Source of the DNA: Permianibacter aggregans
GTDB lineage: Bacteria > Pseudomonadota > Gammaproteobacteria > Enterobacterales > Permianibacteraceae
Reading direction: 5' to 3'
Assembly: GCF_009756665.1 (NCBI RefSeq)
Contig: NZ_CP037953.1
Span: forward strand, 3,348,001-3,412,000
Length of the DNA: 64,000 nucleotides
Shown in pieces: positions 63,340-64,000 of the stretch. Numbering within the stretch: the first letter of the stretch is position 1; every line of letters starts with the position of its first letter. Both the position numbers and the translations under genes were made by a program. Under the pieces are notes generated by a model. The model was not told the origin of the DNA. It searched no databases and was given only the letters and a program-made list of their open reading frames with translations.

Positions 63340-63729
63340 TTCGTGGATCTGTCCTCGCAGATAAAACCATTGGCCATTTTCTTTGACGAACTGGCTGGTT
63401 TCATGCAAGCGATGGGCGCGGCCGTTGATTTTGTAGCGGGCAACGAACTCCACTTCCGCTTCGTTTTCGTCGATCGACCGATGTTGGCGTACTTCCAAGC
63501 CGAGCCATTTTGTTTTTGGGTCGGCAGCCAGATCATCTTGTGATGGCCGCGTCGATTCATGCCAGGTGCGCCGCAGATAGTCGGTATTTTGCATGACGAA
63601 TGCGCTGTAGCGCGAGCGCATCAACTGCTCGGCATTCTCTGCTTTCTTGCTCTGATGCAGCGGGCCACAACACTGGCCGTAAGCCAGTTCAGAACCACAG
63701 GGGCAGGGGACATTTTCAGTTTGTATCAT
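63337..63729 (-). CDS. ychJ: YchJ family protein with SEC-C zinc motif
   Basis: 130 aa. N-terminal CPCGSELAYGQCCGPLH is the SEC-C metal-binding motif, followed by AEQLMRSRYSAFVMQNTDYLRRTWHESTRP and WLGLEV, the YchJ domain. Function unknown. The stop codon lies at the very edge of the MITE-like element, so the last codons may have been altered by its insertion. ATGA overlap with the upstream gene. Confidence 0.88.
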   Translation of the reverse strand: MIQTENVPCPCGSELAYGQCCGPLHQSKKAENAEQLMRSRYSAFVMQNTDYLRRTWHESTRPSQDDLAADPKTKWLGLEVRQHRSIDENEAEVEFVARYKINGRAHRLHETSQFVKENGQWFYLRGQIHE

Positions 63730-64000
63730 CGGTGGGCTTTGGCTTGGATAAAGCTGTAAAAGAAAATGGTTTCCGGCCGTTGTTCACGCTCGTGCATATC
63801 GGCTTCCATGGCCTGGATATCGGCACGGTTCAATCCGCCGGCATCGCGGATGGCATCGGCGGCCGACAGCATCAAGCCGGTCCAGTAACGCAGCATCGCG
63901 GTGCGCTTTTCCGGCTCGCGATTATCGTAATGAAACGATTTCGGTTCCAGCACAATATCGCGAAATTCGGCGGCTTGCAGCAGGTTGCCGAGTTTGGCGC
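63726..64000 (-). CDS. C-terminal part of an unidentified protein, possibly a SAM-dependent methyltransferase
   Basis: The frame is open to the window edge; only the last 91 residues are present. Visible sequence includes NLLQAAEFRDIVLEPKSFHYDN and RYWTGLMLSAADAIRDAGGL. The arrangement (small region after a beta-strand like FRDIVLE) resembles the end of class I methyltransferases, but no SAM-binding motif is in view, so the call is tentative. Its stop overlaps the ychJ start (ATGA). Confidence 0.5.
   Translation of the reverse strand, partial: AKLGNLLQAAEFRDIVLEPKSFHYDNREPEKRTAMLRYWTGLMLSAADAIRDAGGLNRADIQAMEADMHEREQRPETIFFYSFIQAKAHR

Noticed and set aside
1-64000. CRISPR arrays, tRNA or rRNA genes
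   Set aside because: Read through for regularly spaced direct repeats and for tRNA T-arm patterns; none found.

Overview
The window comes from a gammaproteobacterium capable of anaerobic nitrate respiration. The family content supports this: a membrane nitrate reductase narGHJI followed by a PpiC/NifM-like foldase, a periplasmic napEFDABC operon, O2-independent ubiquinone genes ubiT/ubiU/ubiV, class III ribonucleotide reductase, NnrS, OmpW, the 180-kDa NAD-glutamate dehydrogenase, and aspS-yebC. No species can be named from the sequence alone. I see no rRNA, tRNA or CRISPR array.

Layout. 1-4764: 3' end of narG, then narH, narJ, narI and ppiC on the + strand. 4784-6180: an IS1111-group (IS110 family) element whose 3' non-coding part looks like a bridge/seek RNA with guides matching its own insertion site. 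6181-15120: an accessory region of small, mostly unrecognised minus-strand genes (NYN nuclease-like protein, zinc-ribbon membrane proteins), a secreted CocE-like hydrolase and an IS256-family copy with an 8-bp target duplication. 15156-24364: ompW, nnrS, a chorismate-mutase-like/DGC fusion gene with ubiT, and the minus-strand genes ubiV, ubiU, a YhcC-type radical SAM gene, a ThDP decarboxylase and nrdG. 24461-26662: class III ribonucleotide reductase in two pieces, with the glycyl-radical domain in a separate 51-aa gene. 26964-31501: napEFDABC on the minus strand. 31779-35142: moaA-moeA-mobA-moaB, divergent from nap.

35350-47080: a chalcone-isomerase-like secreted protein, a saccharopine dehydrogenase family protein, a PAS-GGDEF-EAL protein, and a DUF1302/DUF1329/YCF48-like/RND envelope cluster. 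47271-57316: the large NAD-glutamate dehydrogenase with an unusual Lys/Ala/Pro-rich tail, a two-gene ABC exporter, an amidohydrolase and an anchored unknown protein. 57479-64000: aspS, yebC with its last codons replaced by a second, almost identical IS256 copy, a P-loop protein, an EamA transporter, a MITE-like element abutting ychJ, and a partial gene at the window edge.

How it fits together. Nitrate is reduced by Nar and Nap. moaA/moeA/mobA/moaB serve the molybdenum cofactor both need. UbiTUV supply quinone without oxygen, NrdDG supply deoxynucleotides without oxygen, and NnrS belongs to nitric-oxide tolerance. FNR-type boxes (TTGAT-N4-ATCAA) lie upstream of ompW, the decarboxylase-yhcC-ubiUV set, nrdD, napE and moaA. 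Several sit exactly where a class II FNR promoter would place them relative to a -10 hexamer, so this looks like one anaerobic regulon.
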